This document shows, in pieces, positions 63,680 through 64,000 of a DNA stretch of 64,000 nucleotides. Within the stretch, counting starts at the first letter, position 1. Every line of letters starts with the position of its first letter. The DNA is from Trifolium pratense (lineage: Eukaryota; Streptophyta; Magnoliopsida; Fabales; Fabaceae): contig NC_060065.1 in NCBI RefSeq assembly GCF_020283565.1, forward strand, positions 33,344,409 to 33,408,408, given 5' to 3'. Both the position numbers and the translations under genes were made by a program. A model generated the notes under the pieces. The model made no database searches. It saw nothing but the letters and a program-made list of their open reading frames with translations, and was not told the DNA's origin.

Positions 63680-64000
63680 ATTTATCTTATTTATTTGTAA
63701 CACTTTGGTCCTTTATTTTTTTTTTGTAACACTTTGATCCTTTTTTTTTAACACTTTGACCCTTTATCTTCTTTTATTTTTAACACTTTAGTCTTCTTTT
63801 TTTTTGTAACACTTTGTCCTTTAGCTTATTTATTTATAAAAAATAAAGGACCAAAGTGGATGGTGGGATTGGTCTTTTGGATTAGTCGGTCATATGACCG
63901 GATACCAAGTCTTCAAAAAAAAACGACATAAGTGTTACAAAAAAAAAATAAAGGATCAAAGTGTTATAAAAAGAAAAGATAAATGATCAAAATGTTACGG
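63680..64000. repeat. Inverted-repeat element cut by the window end
   Basis: TTTGTAACACTTTGGTCC-type units repeat four times on the left (63695-63820) and in inverted form on the right (GGACCAAAGTG, GGATCAAAGTGTTA, GATCAAAATGTTAC). A TCGGTCATATGACCG palindrome lies between them. The right end is outside the window. Confidence 0.7.

Overview
The window is plant nuclear DNA: strongly AT-rich, with GT-AG introns, three intact-looking host genes, and intergenic space filled with nested transposable elements. Protein style, transit peptides and the repeats (MITEs with legume-type termini, tRNA-derived SINEs, LTRs resembling SIRE/Maximus, Athila and Tat types) suggest a papilionoid legume, probably of the clover/medick/pea group. 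That assignment is inference from recognition, not a database result.

Layout. Positions 1031-6894 hold a complete non-autonomous LTR retrotransposon: 1361-bp LTRs, TSD GTATT, a tRNA-Asp-type primer site, one gag-like/'plant transposon protein' ORF and no reverse transcriptase. Two MITEs follow at 7075-7940. Positions 10757-16224 hold a minus-oriented, three-LTR composite of a Tat-like non-autonomous element with a tRNA-Lys primer site. It carries a 69-bp tandem array and an antisense coiled-coil ORF that runs into an LTR. From 17 to 23 kb there are a CACTA MITE, a hAT element containing a SINE, a fold-back element, and a SIRE-like solo LTR split by an Athila-like solo LTR. Host gene 1 is an intronless RING-finger protein (24336-25031, minus). 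From 26 to 41 kb lie LTR-like debris, hAT elements, a decayed CACTA transposon with an inverted duplication, a Mutator-like MITE with a triplicated arm, and a three-deep nest of DNA elements ending about 250 bp before host gene 2. Gene 2 is a fibrillin/plastid-lipid-associated protein (42165-44094, plus, 3 exons). A LINE RNase H relic and a young hAT element follow. Host gene 3 is the beta (catalytic) subunit of pyrophosphate-dependent phosphofructokinase (48136-53159, plus, 16 exons). From 53.2 kb to the end no host gene is recognised; there are duplications, TRIM/LTR-like fragments and, from 61.7 kb, three terminal-inverted-repeat elements embedded in TA microsatellites.

The three host genes act in unrelated processes (a predicted ubiquitin ligase, plastid lipid bodies, cytosolic glycolysis) and do not form a pathway cluster. 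The most unusual signal is in the LTRs of the first retrotransposon: twelve copies of a GC-rich near-palindrome arranged as six pairs with 21-22 bp spacing, immediately upstream of the LTR TATA box. Second is the three-LTR composite whose outer flanks, but not inner flanks, carry a matching target duplication.
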